The translations under genes were made by a program, and so were the position numbers. The notes beneath the pieces were generated by a model. It saw nothing but the letters and a program-made list of their open reading frames with translations, was not told the origin of the DNA and did not search any database. From Lepisosteus oculatus (Eukaryota; Chordata; Actinopteri; Semionotiformes; Lepisosteidae), in contig NC_090709.1 in the NCBI RefSeq assembly GCF_040954835.1, positions 45,640,490 to 45,704,489 on the forward strand: DNA of 64,000 bases. The letters are read 5' to 3'. This document shows, piece after piece, positions 19,156 to 30,905 of this stretch (the first letter of the stretch is position 1; the number at the start of each line of letters is the position of its first letter).

Positions 19156-19582
19156 GGTGGTAAGACGTGCCCAGCGGCCCAGCGCTGAGCTTCGCCAATG
19201 CGATTTAGCTGCTTCCAGTGCCTTTATTGGAGTGCGCTGATGGACCGTGCTCTCTCTCCAGAGACCAGCACGCCTGTCATGGACGGAGCAGGAAAGGCGG
19301 CGCCACATTCTACAGCCCTCTCCACGCAATCGACGAAATCGGGCTACTGAAGTGGAGAAAATCGCCTCTCCAGAAAGTGCAAATATCATCTTGGAGACTA
19401 TAAATCCTATTGCCGAAGGTCAGCCCTGTCTACCAGAGTAACCCTCCCACAGCGATGATCAGCTCGTCTCACACGCGAGAAGTTTCGGTTGGAAACAAGC
19501 GCCCCCTCTTCTCGCACGTTTTGCACGTTCGAGTAGTTTTAATGCGGCTCTTTCGTACACGGTGCTGATCTTTTGGAAAGCA

Positions 19583-19648
19583 GGAGGCAAAACCGAGTCG
19601 AACCGCCTGGGTGAAAACCAGGAACCCTAACCGCTAGACTATATGGCA
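19583..19648 (-). pseudogene. tRNA-Glu(TTC) relic, unit 5
   Basis: Same T-arm lesion as unit 1. Confidence 0.88.
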
Positions 19649-19849
19649 GCGAACAACCATGCTGTTCACGGCATCAAGCAAGCAAACTACATAAATATGA
19701 GAAAACACGCAAGAGAGTTGTCACTCAGAGTGTCGAAGGGTCGATGTATACTGGGGCTCAGTTGAAATGCAACGTCAGGACTTTTCCGAATTATGTCACA
19801 CGAAGAGAGCACAGCCCTTTCCGCCCTGCCGCGTGTGTCTCGGTAACTC

Positions 19850-19921
19850 GCTGTGATCGTATAGTGGTCAGTACTTTGCGTTGTGGCCGCAACAACCCCG
19901 GTTCGAATCCGGGTCACGGCA
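19850..19921 (+). tRNA. tRNA-His(GTG), unit 5
   Basis: No difference from unit 1 seen. Confidence 0.97.
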
Positions 19922-20495
19922 GAATAGGGGCGTCTGCTTTTACTACTCGCGCGAATGAAGGCAAAAAAAAGCCAATCGACGTGAACGAACGGCGCTTTAC
20001 AGAGGAGTACTGCCTGACTGGATCGTTGATGAACGACAGAGGCCACTCCGACCTCTTCTCGGTTTTCTTCAATGACTTACTAAGGATCTTCTTCACATTC
20101 GCCCATGCAGGGGAAGTCAGTTACACCAAAGCAAACGCAGGAAAGTGCATTTCAAGCAGAGACCAGGAGGGACTTGTTTACACCGAGAGTGGGCGGAGAA
20201 TGGAACAATGCGCCCAGCCCTGTTGCTGGAGCCGATTCTTGATGAGCTCTTGGGCTCACTAAGAGGCCCCCGCTGGATGCTAATCTTTCTGTTGTTCTTG
20301 CAGGTCCTGCGCTGCTTTTGAGCCGACAGAGCTCGACCTGGTCTGTCGGCACAGCCCAATTGCAAATGATCGGCTCCGCGTACAGAAGGAACGTGCGTTT
20401 GGTACAAGAGTGCACGAAGGCACCGGAAATACATTGGGAACAAATGACCGGTCGCTCAAGACCTCTGTGAAGTACAGGAGCGTGCAAAACGAGGC

Positions 20496-20568
20496 TGTTT
20501 CCGCCCGGTCTCGAACCGGGGACCTTTCGCGTGTTAGGCGAACGTGATAGCCGCTACACTACGGAAAC
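20496..20568 (-). tRNA. tRNA-Val(AAC), unit 5
   Basis: No difference from unit 1 seen. Confidence 0.97.
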
Positions 20569-20677
20569 CTGTAGGGACTGCTGCTGGTGTCTCGCTTGCG
20601 TTTCGGGCTGAGAAAGGGACGCGTCACTTTAGGCAGGTGGCGCTGGAGAGAGGAACAAAGGGCGCGATGAAACAAAA

Positions 20678-20750
20678 TGCCGAAACCCGGGATCGAACCA
20701 GGGACCTTTAGATCTTCAGTCTAACGCTCTTCCAACTGAGCTATTTCGGC
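20678..20750 (-). tRNA. tRNA-Phe(GAA), unit 5
   Basis: G20 in the D loop is A (GTTGGAAGAGC). G18 and G19 are kept, so folding should hold. Confidence 0.96.
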
Positions 20751-21774
20751 AGTGCGCAAAGCCCACAGCCACCTGCTCCAGCCTTCCTGTGTTGTGGCAT
20801 GAGCGCACCAAGAGTAGCGGGAGAGTGTTGCAGGAACGTCACTCAGAAGGAAAGCCACCCAGCTGCGCCCTCTGAGCTCTGTCCAGCGCATCTTCCTCGC
20901 ATGGACTCCTGCCTGCGACGGGCAGGAAACAATTAGCAAGAACAGAACGACACCCCATGGGTGTCTCATGACCGCACCTTAGGTTGTGACACGTGCAGGT
21001 GTGAGGGGTTGCCGGGCTACTTTGGAGCAGAGCTTGGGCGGAGGGGGGGCGGGAAAGCAGACAAAGAGGTGACACCTCAAGGTCTGCACGATCACAGCTC
21101 TCCGCCGCCCCAGGCTTCCGCTCGATAAGCTACTGGACACACCCGCCCCTCCTCACACAGACCGTGGAAAAGCCCCCGAGTGGGAGGGCTCGCTCTTCCT
21201 CCCAGGAGCTCTTGGACACGACGCCCAGACAGGGCGCGGGGAGCCGCCGCCTGCAAACACGGCTCCAGGCAGGACTCCACTCCGCAGGAGCCGCAGAGCA
21301 GAGGAGATGAGGGCAGCTTAGCTCCTGTGCAGAGACCTGAGCTGTTGTTGCTGTGGATGCTGTCTTTTCTGCACTCGGGGTAGGAGTGAATGTTGAGTTG
21401 CACTTAGAAATGAAGCAGAGCACTTCAACGGCACGGGTGTGTGTGTGTGTGCGCCCTGGTGATTCTGGGAGACAGATCGAACCTGGGCTAAAAGAGAGGG
21501 GGCTTAGCCCTCTTCCATTTGCTAGTTCAAAGTTGTACAACCCCTTTGTATCTGCTAGGCGGCGCAGTCGTCGTGCACAAAGAACACTTTGAAAAGCGTC
21601 AAAGGCAAGTCATTCCGAGTTGGTCGTTTGTGTTTTCCGTTCAGACGCGAAATGCTGACATGATCTCTCGGCTCCTCGGTTGTCATTTCTGCTCCGTAAA
21701 GGGATCACAGCACGCGTCGGCTTCCAGCATGCTGGGTCGGGACACGATGCCGGGGGTTGGAGAGAGCGATGTCT

Positions 21775-21846
21775 TCCTCGTTAGTATAGTGGCAAGTATC
21801 CCCGCCTGTCACGCGGGAGACCGGGGTTCGATTCCCCGACGGGGAG
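21775..21846 (+). tRNA. tRNA-Asp(GTC), unit 5
   Basis: No difference from unit 1 seen. Confidence 0.97.
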
Positions 21847-22258
21847 TAGCTTTTCTTTCACCTCCTTAGAGAAATGACTGCCTTTCACTTCTCTGTTTTC
21901 TTTCACAGCGTCGTGCACCTTTTCATTGCTCTCGCTTTCAGAGCCTCCGCACGGCAGTCGACTCGACATCAGGAAGCACATTGAAGTGAAAGCAGGAAGC
22001 GCTGCGACATGCACTGTGCAGATCCCGCCACACTAAGAGGTGAGTGGGTCTGTTCGATGCACAAAGAACGCTTTGAGAAGCGTCAAAGGCAAGTCATTCC
22101 GAGTTGGTCGTTTGTGTTTTCCGTTCAGACGCGAAATGCTGAAATGATCTCTCGGCTCCTCGGTTGTCATTTCTGCTCCGTAAAGGAATCACAGCACGCG
22201 TCGGCTTCCAGCACGGTGGGTCGGGACACGATGCCGGGGGTCGGAGAGAGCGATGTCT

Positions 22259-22331
22259 TCCTCGTTAGTATAGGACCTGTCACCTGTCCCCACCTGTCAC
22301 GCGGGAGACTGGGGTGCATCAGGACGCGCCT
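22259..22331 (+). pseudogene. tRNA-Asp relic, unit 6
   Basis: Same form as unit 1. Confidence 0.88.
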
Positions 22332-22467
22332 TGAAGTGAAAGCAGGATGCGCTGTGACATGCACTGTGCAGATCCCGCCACACTAAGAGGTGGGTCCAGT
22401 GGGTCTGTTCGATCACAGCGCTAGGCGAATCCCCAATCCCCTTTTGTGCCTGGCGACAAAAGATGTC

Positions 22468-22540
22468 TGTTTCCGCCCAGTTTCAAACCGGGGACCTTTC
22501 GCGTGTGAGGCGAACGTGATAACCACTACACTACGGAAAC
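22468..22540 (-). tRNA. tRNA-Val(CAC), unit 6, C56T variant
   Basis: C56 of the T loop is T and C62 is T (wobble with G52). C56 pairs with G19 in the folded tRNA and is the most sensitive B box base for TFIIIC. This copy is probably weakly expressed and less stable. Confidence 0.93.
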
Positions 22541-22967
22541 GGTGGTAAGACGTGCCCAGCGGCCCAGTGCTGAGCTTCGCCAATGCGATTTAGCTGCTTC
22601 CAGTGCCTTTATTGGAGTGCGCTGATGGACCGTGCTCTCTCTCCAGAGACCAGCACGCCTGTCATGGACGGAGCAGGAAAGGCGGCGCCACATTCTACAG
22701 CCCTCTCCACGCAATCGACGAAATCGGGCTACTGAAGTGGAGAAAATCGCCTCTCCAGAAAGTGCAAATATCATCTTGGAGACTATAAATCCTATTGCCG
22801 AAGGTCAGCCCTGTCTACCAGAGTAACCCTCCCACAGCGATGATCAGCTCGTCTCACACGCGAGAAGTTTCGGTTGGAAACAAGCGCCCCCTCTTCTCGC
22901 ACGTTTTGCACGTTCGAGTAGTTTTAATGCGGCTCTTTCGTACACGGTGCTGATCTTTTGGAAAGCA

Positions 22968-23033
22968 GGAGGCAAAACCGAGTCGAACCGCCTGGGTGAA
23001 AACCAGGAACCCTAACCGCTAGACTATATGGCA
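22968..23033 (-). pseudogene. tRNA-Glu(TTC) relic, unit 6
   Basis: Same T-arm lesion as unit 1. Confidence 0.88.
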
Positions 23034-23234
23034 GCGAACAACCATGCTGTTCACGGCATCAAGCAAGCAAACTACATAAATATGAGAAAACACGCAAGAG
23101 AGTTGTCACTCAGAGTGTCGAAGGGTCGATGTATACTGGGGCTCAGTTGAAATGCAACGTCAGGACTTTTCCGAATTATGTCACACGAAGAGAGCACAGC
23201 CCTTTCCGCCCTGCCGCGTGTGTCTCGGTAACTC

Positions 23235-23306
23235 GCTGTGATCGTATAGTGGTCAGTACTTTGCGTTGTGGCCGCAACAACCCCGGTTCGAATCCGGGTC
23301 ACGGCA
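23235..23306 (+). tRNA. tRNA-His(GTG), unit 6
   Basis: No difference from unit 1 seen. Confidence 0.97.
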
Positions 23307-23880
23307 GAATAGGGGCGTCTGCTTTTACTACTCGCACGAATGAAGGCAAAAAAAAGCCAATCGACGTGAACGAACGGCGCTTTACAGAGGAGTACTGCCT
23401 GACTGGATCGTTGATGAACGACAGAGGCCACTCCGACCTCTTCTCGGTTTTCTTCAATGACTTACTAAGGATCTTCTTCACATTCGCCCATGCAGGGGAA
23501 GCCAGTTACACCAAAGCAAACGCAGGAAAGTGCATTTCAAGCAGAGACCAGGAGGGACTTGTTTACACCGAGAGTGGGCGGAGAATGGAACAATGCGCCC
23601 AGCCCTGTTGCTGGAGCCGATTCTTGATGAGCTCTTGGGCTCACTAAGAGGCCCCCGCTGGATGCTAATCTTTCTGTTGTTCTTGCAGGTCCTGCGCTGC
23701 TTTTGAGCCGACAGAGCTCGACCTGGTCTGTCGGCACAGCCCAATTGCAAATGATCGGCTCCGCGTACAGAAGGAACGTGCGTTTGGTACAAGAGTGCAC
23801 GAAGGCACCGGAAATACATTGGGAACAAATGACCGGTCGCTCAAGACCTCTGTGAAGTACAGGAGCGTGCAAAACGAGGC

Positions 23881-23953
23881 TGTTTCCGCCCGGTCTCGAA
23901 CCGGGGACCTTTCGCGTGTTAGGCGAACGTGATAGCCGCTACACTACGGAAAC
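23881..23953 (-). tRNA. tRNA-Val(AAC), unit 6
   Basis: No difference from unit 1 seen. Confidence 0.97.
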
Positions 23954-24062
23954 CTGTAGGGACTGCTGCTGGTGTCTCGCTTGCGTTTCGGGCTGAGAAA
24001 GGGACGCGTCACTTTAGGCAGGTGGCGCTGGAGAGAGGAACAAAGGGCGCGATGAAACAAAA

Positions 24063-24135
24063 TGCCGAAACCCGGGATCGAACCAGGGACCTTTAGATCT
24101 TCAGTCTAACGCTCTCCCAACTGAGCTATTTCGGC
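24063..24135 (-). tRNA. tRNA-Phe(GAA), unit 6
   Basis: No difference from unit 1 seen. Confidence 0.97.
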
Positions 24136-25159
24136 AGTGCGCAAAGCCCACAGCCACCTGCTCCAGCCTTCCTGTGTTGTGGCATGAGCGCAACAAGAGT
24201 AGCGGGAGAGTGTTGCAGGAACGTCACTCAGAAGGAAAGCCACCCAGCTGCGCCCTCTGAGCTCTGTCCAGCGCATCTTCCTCGCATGGACTCCTGCCTG
24301 CGACGGGCAGGAAACAATTAGCAAGAACAGAACGACACGCCATGGGTGTCTCATGACCGCACCTTAGGTTGTGACACGTGCAGGTGTGAGGGGTTGCCGG
24401 GCTACTTTGGAGCAGAGCTTGGGCGGAGGGGGGGCGGGAAAGCAGACAAAGAGGTGACACCTCAAGGTCTGCACGATCACAGCTCTCCGCCGCCCCAGGC
24501 TTCCGCTCGATAAGCTACTGGACACACCCGCCCCTCCTCACACAGACCGTGGAAAAGCCCCCGAGTGGGAGGGCTCGCTCTTCCTCCCAGGAGCTCTTGG
24601 ACACGACGCCCAGACAGGGCGCGGGGAGCCGCCGCCTGCAAACACGGCTCCAGGCAGGACTCCACTCCGCAGGAGCCGCAGAGCAGAGGAGATGAGGGCA
24701 GCTTAGCTCCTGTGCAGAGACCTGAGCTGTTGTTGCTGTGGATGCTGTCTTTTCTGCACTCGGGGTAGGAGTGAATGTTGAGTTGCACTTAGAAATGAAG
24801 CAGAGCACTTCAACGGCACGGGTGTGTGTGTGTGTGCGCCCTGGTGATTCTGGGAGACAGATCGAACCTGGGCTAAAAGAGAGGGGGCTTAGCCCTCTTC
24901 CATTTGCTAGTTCAAAGTTGTACAACCCCTTTGTATCTGCTAGGCGGCGCAGTCGTCGTGCACAAAGAACACTTTGAAAAGCGTCAAAGGCAAGTCATTC
25001 CGAGTTGGTCGTTTGTGTTTTCCGTTCAGACGCGAAATGCTGACATGATCTCTCGGCTCCTCGGTTGTCATTTCTGCTCCGTAAAGGGATCACAGCACGC
25101 GTCGGCTTCCAGCATGCTGGGTCGGGACACGATGCCGGGGGTTGGAGAGAGCAATGTCT

Positions 25160-25231
25160 TCCTCGTTAGTATAGTGGCAAGTATCCCCGCCTGTCACGCG
25201 GGAGACCGGGGTTCGATTCCCCGACGGGGAG
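25160..25231 (+). tRNA. tRNA-Asp(GTC), unit 6
   Basis: Gene unchanged; GAGAGCAATG replaces GAGAGCGATG just upstream. Confidence 0.97.
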
Positions 25232-25643
25232 TAGCTTTTCTTTCACCTCCTTAGAGAAATGACTGCCTTTCACTTCTCTGTTTTCTTTCACAGCGTCGTG
25301 CACCTTTTCATTGCTCTCGCTTTCAGAGCCTCCGCACGGCAGTCGACTCGACATCAGGAAGCACATTGAAGTGAAAGCAGGAAGCGCTGCGACATGCACT
25401 GTGCAGATCCCGCCACACTAAGAGGTGAGTGGGTCTGTTCGATGCACAAAGAACGCTTTGAGAAGCGTCAAAGGCAAGTCATTCCGAGTTGGTCGTTTGT
25501 GTTTTCCGTTCAGACGCGAAATGCTGAAATGATCTCTCGGCTCCTCGGTTGTCATTTCTGCTCCGTAAAGGAATCACAGCACGCGTCGGCTTCCAGCACG
25601 GTGGGTCGGGACACGATGCCGGGGGTCGGAGAGAGCGATGTCT

Positions 25644-25716
25644 TCCTCGTTAGTATAGGACCTGTCACCTGTCCCCACCTGTCACGCGGGAGACTGGGGT
25701 GCATCAGGACGCGCCT
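25644..25716 (+). pseudogene. tRNA-Asp relic, unit 7
   Basis: Same form as unit 1. Confidence 0.88.
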
Positions 25717-25852
25717 TGAAGTGAAAGCAGGATGCGCTGTGACATGCACTGTGCAGATCCCGCCACACTAAGAGGTGGGTCCAGTGGGTCTGTTCGATCA
25801 CAGCGCTAGGCGAATCCCCAATCCCCTTTTGTGCCTGGCGACAAAAGATGTC

Positions 25853-25925
25853 TGTTTCCGCCCGGTTTCGAACCGGGGACCTTTCGCGTGTGAGGCGAAC
25901 GTGATAACCACTACACTACGGAAAC
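25853..25925 (-). tRNA. tRNA-Val(CAC), unit 7
   Basis: No difference from unit 1 seen. Confidence 0.97.
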
Positions 25926-26352
25926 GGTGGCAAGACGTGCCCAGCGGCCCAGCGCTGAGCTTCGCCAATGCGATTTAGCTGCTTCCAGTGCCTTTATTGG
26001 AGTGCGCTGATGGACCGTGCTCTCTCTCCAGAGACCAGCACGCCTGTCATGGACGGAGCAGGAAAGGCGGCGCCACATTCTACAGCCCTCTCCATGCAAT
26101 CGACGAAATCGGGCTACTGAAGTGGAGAAAATCGCCTCTCCAGAAAGTGCAAATATCATCTTGGAGACTATAAATCCTATTGCCGAAGGTCAGCCCTGTC
26201 TACCAGAGTAACCCTCCCACAGCGATGATCAGCTCGTCTCACACGCGAGAAGTTTCGGTTGGAAACAAGCGCCCCCTCTTCTCGCACGTTTTGCACGTTC
26301 GAGTAGTTTTAATGCGGCTCTTTCGTACACGGTGCTGATCTTTTGGAAAGCA

Positions 26353-26418
26353 GGAGGCAAAACCGAGTCGAACCGCCTGGGTGAAAACCAGGAACCCTAA
26401 CCGCTAGACTATATGGCA
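26353..26418 (-). pseudogene. tRNA-Glu(TTC) relic, unit 7
   Basis: Same T-arm lesion as unit 1. Confidence 0.88.
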
Positions 26419-26619
26419 GCGAACAACCATGCTGTTCACGGCATCAAGCAAGCAAACTACATAAATATGAGAAAACACGCAAGAGAGTTGTCACTCAGAG
26501 TGTCGAAGGGTCGATGTATACTGGGGCTCAGTTGAAATGCAACGTCAGGACTTTTCCGAATTATGTCACACGAAGAGAGCACAGCCCTTTCCGCCCTGCC
26601 GCGTGTGTCTCGGTAACTC

Positions 26620-26691
26620 GCTGTGATCGTATAGTGGTCAGTACTTTGCGTTGTGGCCGCAACAACCCCGGTTCGAATCCGGGTCACGGCA
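26620..26691 (+). tRNA. tRNA-His(GTG), unit 7
   Basis: No difference from unit 1 seen. Confidence 0.97.
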
Positions 26692-27265
26692 GAATAGGGG
26701 CGTCTGCTTTTACTACTCGCGCGAATGAAGGCAAAAAAAAGCCAATCGACGTGAACGAACGGCGCTTTACAGAGGAGTACTGCCTGACTGGATCGTTGAT
26801 GAACGACAGAGGCCACTCCGACCTCTTCTCGGTTTTCTTCAATGACTTACTAAGGATCTTCTTCACATTCGCCCATGCAGGGGAAGCCAGTTACACCAAA
26901 GCAAACGCAGGAAAGTGCATTTCAAGCAGAGACCAGGAGGGACTTGTTTACACCGAGAGTGGGCGGAGAATGGAACAATGCGCCCAGCCCTGTTGCTGGA
27001 GCCGATTCTTGATGAGCTCTTGGGCTCACTAAGAGGCCCCCGCTGGATGCTAATCTTTCTGTTGTTCTTGCAGGTCCTGCGCTGCTTTTGAGCCGACAGA
27101 GCTCGACCTGGTCTGTCGGCACAGCCCAATTGCAAATGATCGGCTCCGCGTACAGAAGGAACGTGCGTTTGGTACAAGAGTGCACGAAGGCACCGGAAAT
27201 ACATTGGGAACAAATGACCGGTCGCTCAAGACCTCTGTGAAGTACAGGAGCGTGCAAAACGAGGC

Positions 27266-27338
27266 TGTTTCCGCCCGGTCTCGAACCGGGGACCTTTCGC
27301 GTGTTAGGCGAACGTGATAGCCGCTACACTACGGAAAC
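27266..27338 (-). tRNA. tRNA-Val(AAC), unit 7
   Basis: No difference from unit 1 seen. Confidence 0.97.
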
Positions 27339-27447
27339 CTGTAGGGACTGCTGCTGGTGTCTCGCTTGCGTTTCGGGCTGAGAAAGGGACGCGTCACTTT
27401 AGGCAGGTGGCGCTGGAGAGAGGAACAAAGGGCGCGATGAAACAAAA

Positions 27448-27520
27448 TGCCGAAACCCGGGATCGAACCAGGGACCTTTAGATCTTCAGTCTAACGCTCT
27501 CCCAACTGAGCTATTTCAGC
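27448..27520 (-). tRNA. tRNA-Phe(GAA), unit 7
   Basis: C3 is T, the change otherwise found only in units 3 and 4. A shared change between non-adjacent units suggests conversion. Confidence 0.96.
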
Positions 27521-28544
27521 AGTGCGCAAAGCCCACAGCCACCTGCTCCAGCCTTCCTGTGTTGTGGCATGAGCGCACCAAGAGTAGCGGGAGAGTGTTG
27601 CAGGAACGTCACTCAGAAGGAAAGCCACCCAGCTGCGCCCTCTGAGCTCTGTCCAGCGCATCTTCCTCGCATGGACTCCTGCCTGCGACGGGCAGGAAAC
27701 AATTAGCAAGAACAGAACGACACGCCATGGGTGTCTCATGACCGCACCTTAGGTTGTGACACGTGCAGGTGTGAGGGGTTGCCGGGCTACTTTGGAGCAG
27801 AGCTTGGGCGGAGGGGGGGCGGGAAAGCAGACAAAGAGGTGACACCTCAAGGTCTGCACGATCACAGCTCTCCGCCGCCCCAGGCTTCCGCTCGATAAGC
27901 TACTGGACACACCCGCCCCTCCTCACACAGACCGTGGAAAAGCCCCCGAGTGGGAGGGCTCGCTCTTCCTCCCAGGAGCTCTTGGACACGACGCCCAGAC
28001 AGGGCGCGGGGAGCCGCCGCCTGCAAACACGGCTCCAGGCAGGACTCCACTCCGCAGGAGCCGCAGAGCAGAGGAGATGAGGGCAGCTTAGCTCCTGTGC
28101 AGAGACCTGAGCTGTTGTTGCTGTGGATGCTGTCTTTTCTGCACTCGGGGTAGGAGTGAATGTTGAGTTGCACTTAGAAATGAAGCAGAGCACTTCAACG
28201 GCACGGGTGTGTGTGTGTGTGCGCCCTGGTGATTCTGGGAGACAGATCGAACCTGGGCTAAAAGAGAGGGGGCTTAGCCCTCTTCCATTTGCTAGTTCAA
28301 AGTTGTACAACCCCTTTGTATCTGCTAGGCGGCGCAGTCGTCGTGCACAAAGAACACTTTGAAAAGCGTCAAAGGCAAGTCATTCCGAGTTGGTCGTTTG
28401 TGTTTTCCGTTCAGACGCGAAATGCTGACATGATCTCTCGGCTCCTCGGTTGTCATTTCTGCTCCGTAAAGGGATCACAGCACGCGTCGGCTTCCAGCAT
28501 GCTGGGTCGGGACACGATGCCGGGGGTTGGAGAGAGCGATGTCT

Positions 28545-28616
28545 TCCTCGTTAGTATAGTGGCAAGTATCCCCGCCTGTCACGCGGGAGACCGGGGTTCG
28601 ATTCCCCGACGGGGAG
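28545..28616 (+). tRNA. tRNA-Asp(GTC), unit 7
   Basis: No difference from unit 1 seen. Confidence 0.97.
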
Positions 28617-29028
28617 TAGCTTTTCTTTCACCTCCTTAGAGAAATGACTGCCTTTCACTTCTCTGTTTTCTTTCACAGCGTCGTGCACCTTTTCATTGCT
28701 CTCGCTTTCAGAGCCTCCGCACGGCAGTCGACTCGACATCAGGAAGCACATTGAAGTGAAAGCAGGAAGCGCTGCGACATGCACTGTGCAGATCCCGCCA
28801 CACTAAGAGGTGAGTGGGTCTGTTCGATGCACAAAGAACGCTTTCAGAAGCGTCAAAGGCAAGTCATTCCGAGTTGGTCGTTTGTGTTTTCCGTTCAGAC
28901 GCGAAATGCTGAAATGATCTCTCGGCTCCTCGGTTGTCATTTCTGCTCCGTAAAGGAATCACAGCACGCGTCGGCTTCCAGCACGGTGGGTCGGGACACG
29001 ATGCCGGGGGTCGGAGAGAGCGATGTCT

Positions 29029-29101
29029 TCCTCGTTAGTATAGGACCTGTCACCTGTCCCCACCTGTCACGCGGGAGACTGGGGTGCATCAGGACGCGCC
29101 T
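29029..29101 (+). pseudogene. tRNA-Asp relic, unit 8
   Basis: Same form as unit 1. Confidence 0.88.
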
Positions 29102-29237
29102 TGAAGTGAAAGCAGGATGCGCTGTGACATGCACTGTGCAGATCCCGCCACACTAAGAGGTGGGTCCAGTGGGTCTGTTCGATCACAGCGCTAGGCGAAT
29201 CCCCAGTCCCCTTTTGTGCCTGGCGACAAAAGATGTC

Positions 29238-29310
29238 TGTTTCCGCCCGGTTTCAAACCGGGGACCTTTCGCGTATGAGGCGAACGTGATAACCACTACA
29301 CTACGGAAAC
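29238..29310 (-). tRNA. tRNA-Val body with CAT (Met) anticodon, unit 8
   Basis: The plus strand reads CGCGTATGAGG where other units have CGCGTGTGAGG. The anticodon loop is therefore CTCATAC, and C34 A35 T36 would read AUG. The rest is tRNA-Val, with the acceptor, D arm and A73 unchanged. C56 in the T loop is also T, which weakens the B box. A scanner would call it tRNA-Met or an isotype mismatch. It is either a silent pseudogene-like copy or, if transcribed, a chimeric tRNA. Confidence 0.93.
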
Positions 29311-29737
29311 GGTGGTAAGACGTGCCCAGCGGCCCAGCGCTGAGCTTCGCCAATGCGATTTAGCTGCTTCCAGTGCCTTTATTGGAGTGCGCTGATGGAC
29401 CGTGCTCTCTCTCCAGAGACCAGCACGCCTGTCATGGACGGAGCAGGAAAGGCGGCGCCACATTCTACAGCCCTCTCCACGCAATCGACGAAATCGGGCT
29501 ACTGAAGTGGAGAAAATCGCCTCTCCAGAAAGTGCAAATATCATCTTGGAGACTATAAATCCTATTGCCGAAGGTCAGCCCTGTCTACCAGAGTAACCCT
29601 CCCACAGCGATGATCAGCTCGTCTCACACGCGAGAAGTTTCGGTTGGAAACAAGCGCCCCCTCTTCTCGCACGTTTTGCACGTTCGAGTAGTTTTAATGC
29701 GGCTCTTTCGTACACGGTGCTGATCTTTTGGAAAGCA

Positions 29738-29803
29738 GGAGGCTAAACCGAGTCGAACCGCCTGGGTGAAAACCAGGAACCCTAACCGCTAGACTATATG
29801 GCA
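29738..29803 (-). pseudogene. tRNA-Glu(TTC) relic, unit 8
   Basis: Same lesion as unit 1, with one further change (GGCTAAACC for GGCAAAACC) in the 3' part. Confidence 0.88.
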
Positions 29804-30004
29804 GCGAACAACCATGCTGTTCACGGCATCAAGCAAGCAAACTACATAAATATGAGAAAACACGCAAGAGAGTTGTCACTCAGAGTGTCGAAGGGTCGAT
29901 GTATACTGGGGCTCAGTTGAAATGCAACGTCAGGACTTTTCCGAATTATGTCACACGAAGAGAGCACAGCCCTTTCCGCCCTGCCGCGTGTGTCTCGGTA
30001 ACTC

Positions 30005-30076
30005 GCTGTGATCGTATAGTGGTCAGTACTTTGCGTTGTGGCCGCAACAACCCCGGTTCGAATCCGGGTCACGGCA
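30005..30076 (+). tRNA. tRNA-His(GTG), unit 8
   Basis: No difference from unit 1 seen. Confidence 0.97.
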
Positions 30077-30650
30077 GAATAGGGGCGTCTGCTTTTACTA
30101 CTCGCGCGAATGAAGGCAAAAAAAAGCCAATCGACGTGAACGAACGGCGCTTTACAGAGGAGTACTGCCTGACTGGATCGTTGATGAACGACAGAGGCCA
30201 CTCCGACCTCTTCTCGGTTTTCTTCAATGACTTACTAAGGATCTTCTTCACATTCGCCCATGCAGGGGAAGCCAGTTACACCAAAGCAAACGCAGGAAAG
30301 TGCATTTCAAGCAGAGACCAGGAGGGACTTGTTTACACCGAGAGTGGGCGGAGAATGGAACAATGCGCCCAGCCCTGTTGCTGGAGCCGATTCTTGATGA
30401 GCTCTTGGGCTCACTAAGAGGCCCCCGCTGGATGCTAATCTTTCTGTTGTTCTTGCAGGTCCTGCGCTGCTTTTGAGCCGACAGAGCTCGACCTGGTCTG
30501 TCGGCACAGCCCAATTGCAAATGATCGGCTCCGCGTACAGAAGGAACGTGCGTTTGGTACAAGAGTGCACGAAGGCACCGGAAATACATTGGGAACAAAT
30601 GACCGGTCGCTCAAGACCTCTGTGAAGTACAGGAGCGTGCAAAACGAGGC

Positions 30651-30723
30651 TGTTTCCGCCCGGTCTCGAACCGGGGACCTTTCGCGTGTTAGGCGAACGT
30701 GATAGCCGCTACACTACGGAAAC
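30651..30723 (-). tRNA. tRNA-Val(AAC), unit 8
   Basis: No difference from unit 1 seen. Confidence 0.97.
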
Positions 30724-30832
30724 CTGTAGGGACTGCTGCTGGTGTCTCGCTTGCGTTTCGGGCTGAGAAAGGGACGCGTCACTTTAGGCAGGTGGCGCTG
30801 GAGAGAGGAACAAAGGGCGCGATGAAACAAAA

Positions 30833-30905
30833 TGCCGAAACCCAGGATCGAACCAGGGACCTTTAGATCTTCAGTCTAACGCTCTCCCAACTGAGCTATT
30901 TCGGC
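30833..30905 (-). tRNA. tRNA-Phe(GAA), unit 8
   Basis: C62 is T, giving a G52-U62 wobble in the T stem. This touches the end of the B box. Confidence 0.96.

Larger units (their letters stand above)
18561..21945. repeat. Array unit 5 (3385 bp)
   Basis: Left part like unit 4. Its right part has CACCCCATGG for CACGCCATGG near 20950 and a tRNA-Phe D-loop change. Confidence 0.95.
21946..25330. repeat. Array unit 6 (3385 bp)
   Basis: Private spacer changes include GCGCAACAAGAG near 24190. It shares CTCGCACGAATG past tRNA-His with units 1, 12 and 15. Confidence 0.95.
25331..28715. repeat. Array unit 7 (3385 bp)
   Basis: Spacer changes GGTGGCAAGACG near 25926 and CTCCATGCAATC near 26091 are private to this unit. 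Confidence 0.95.
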
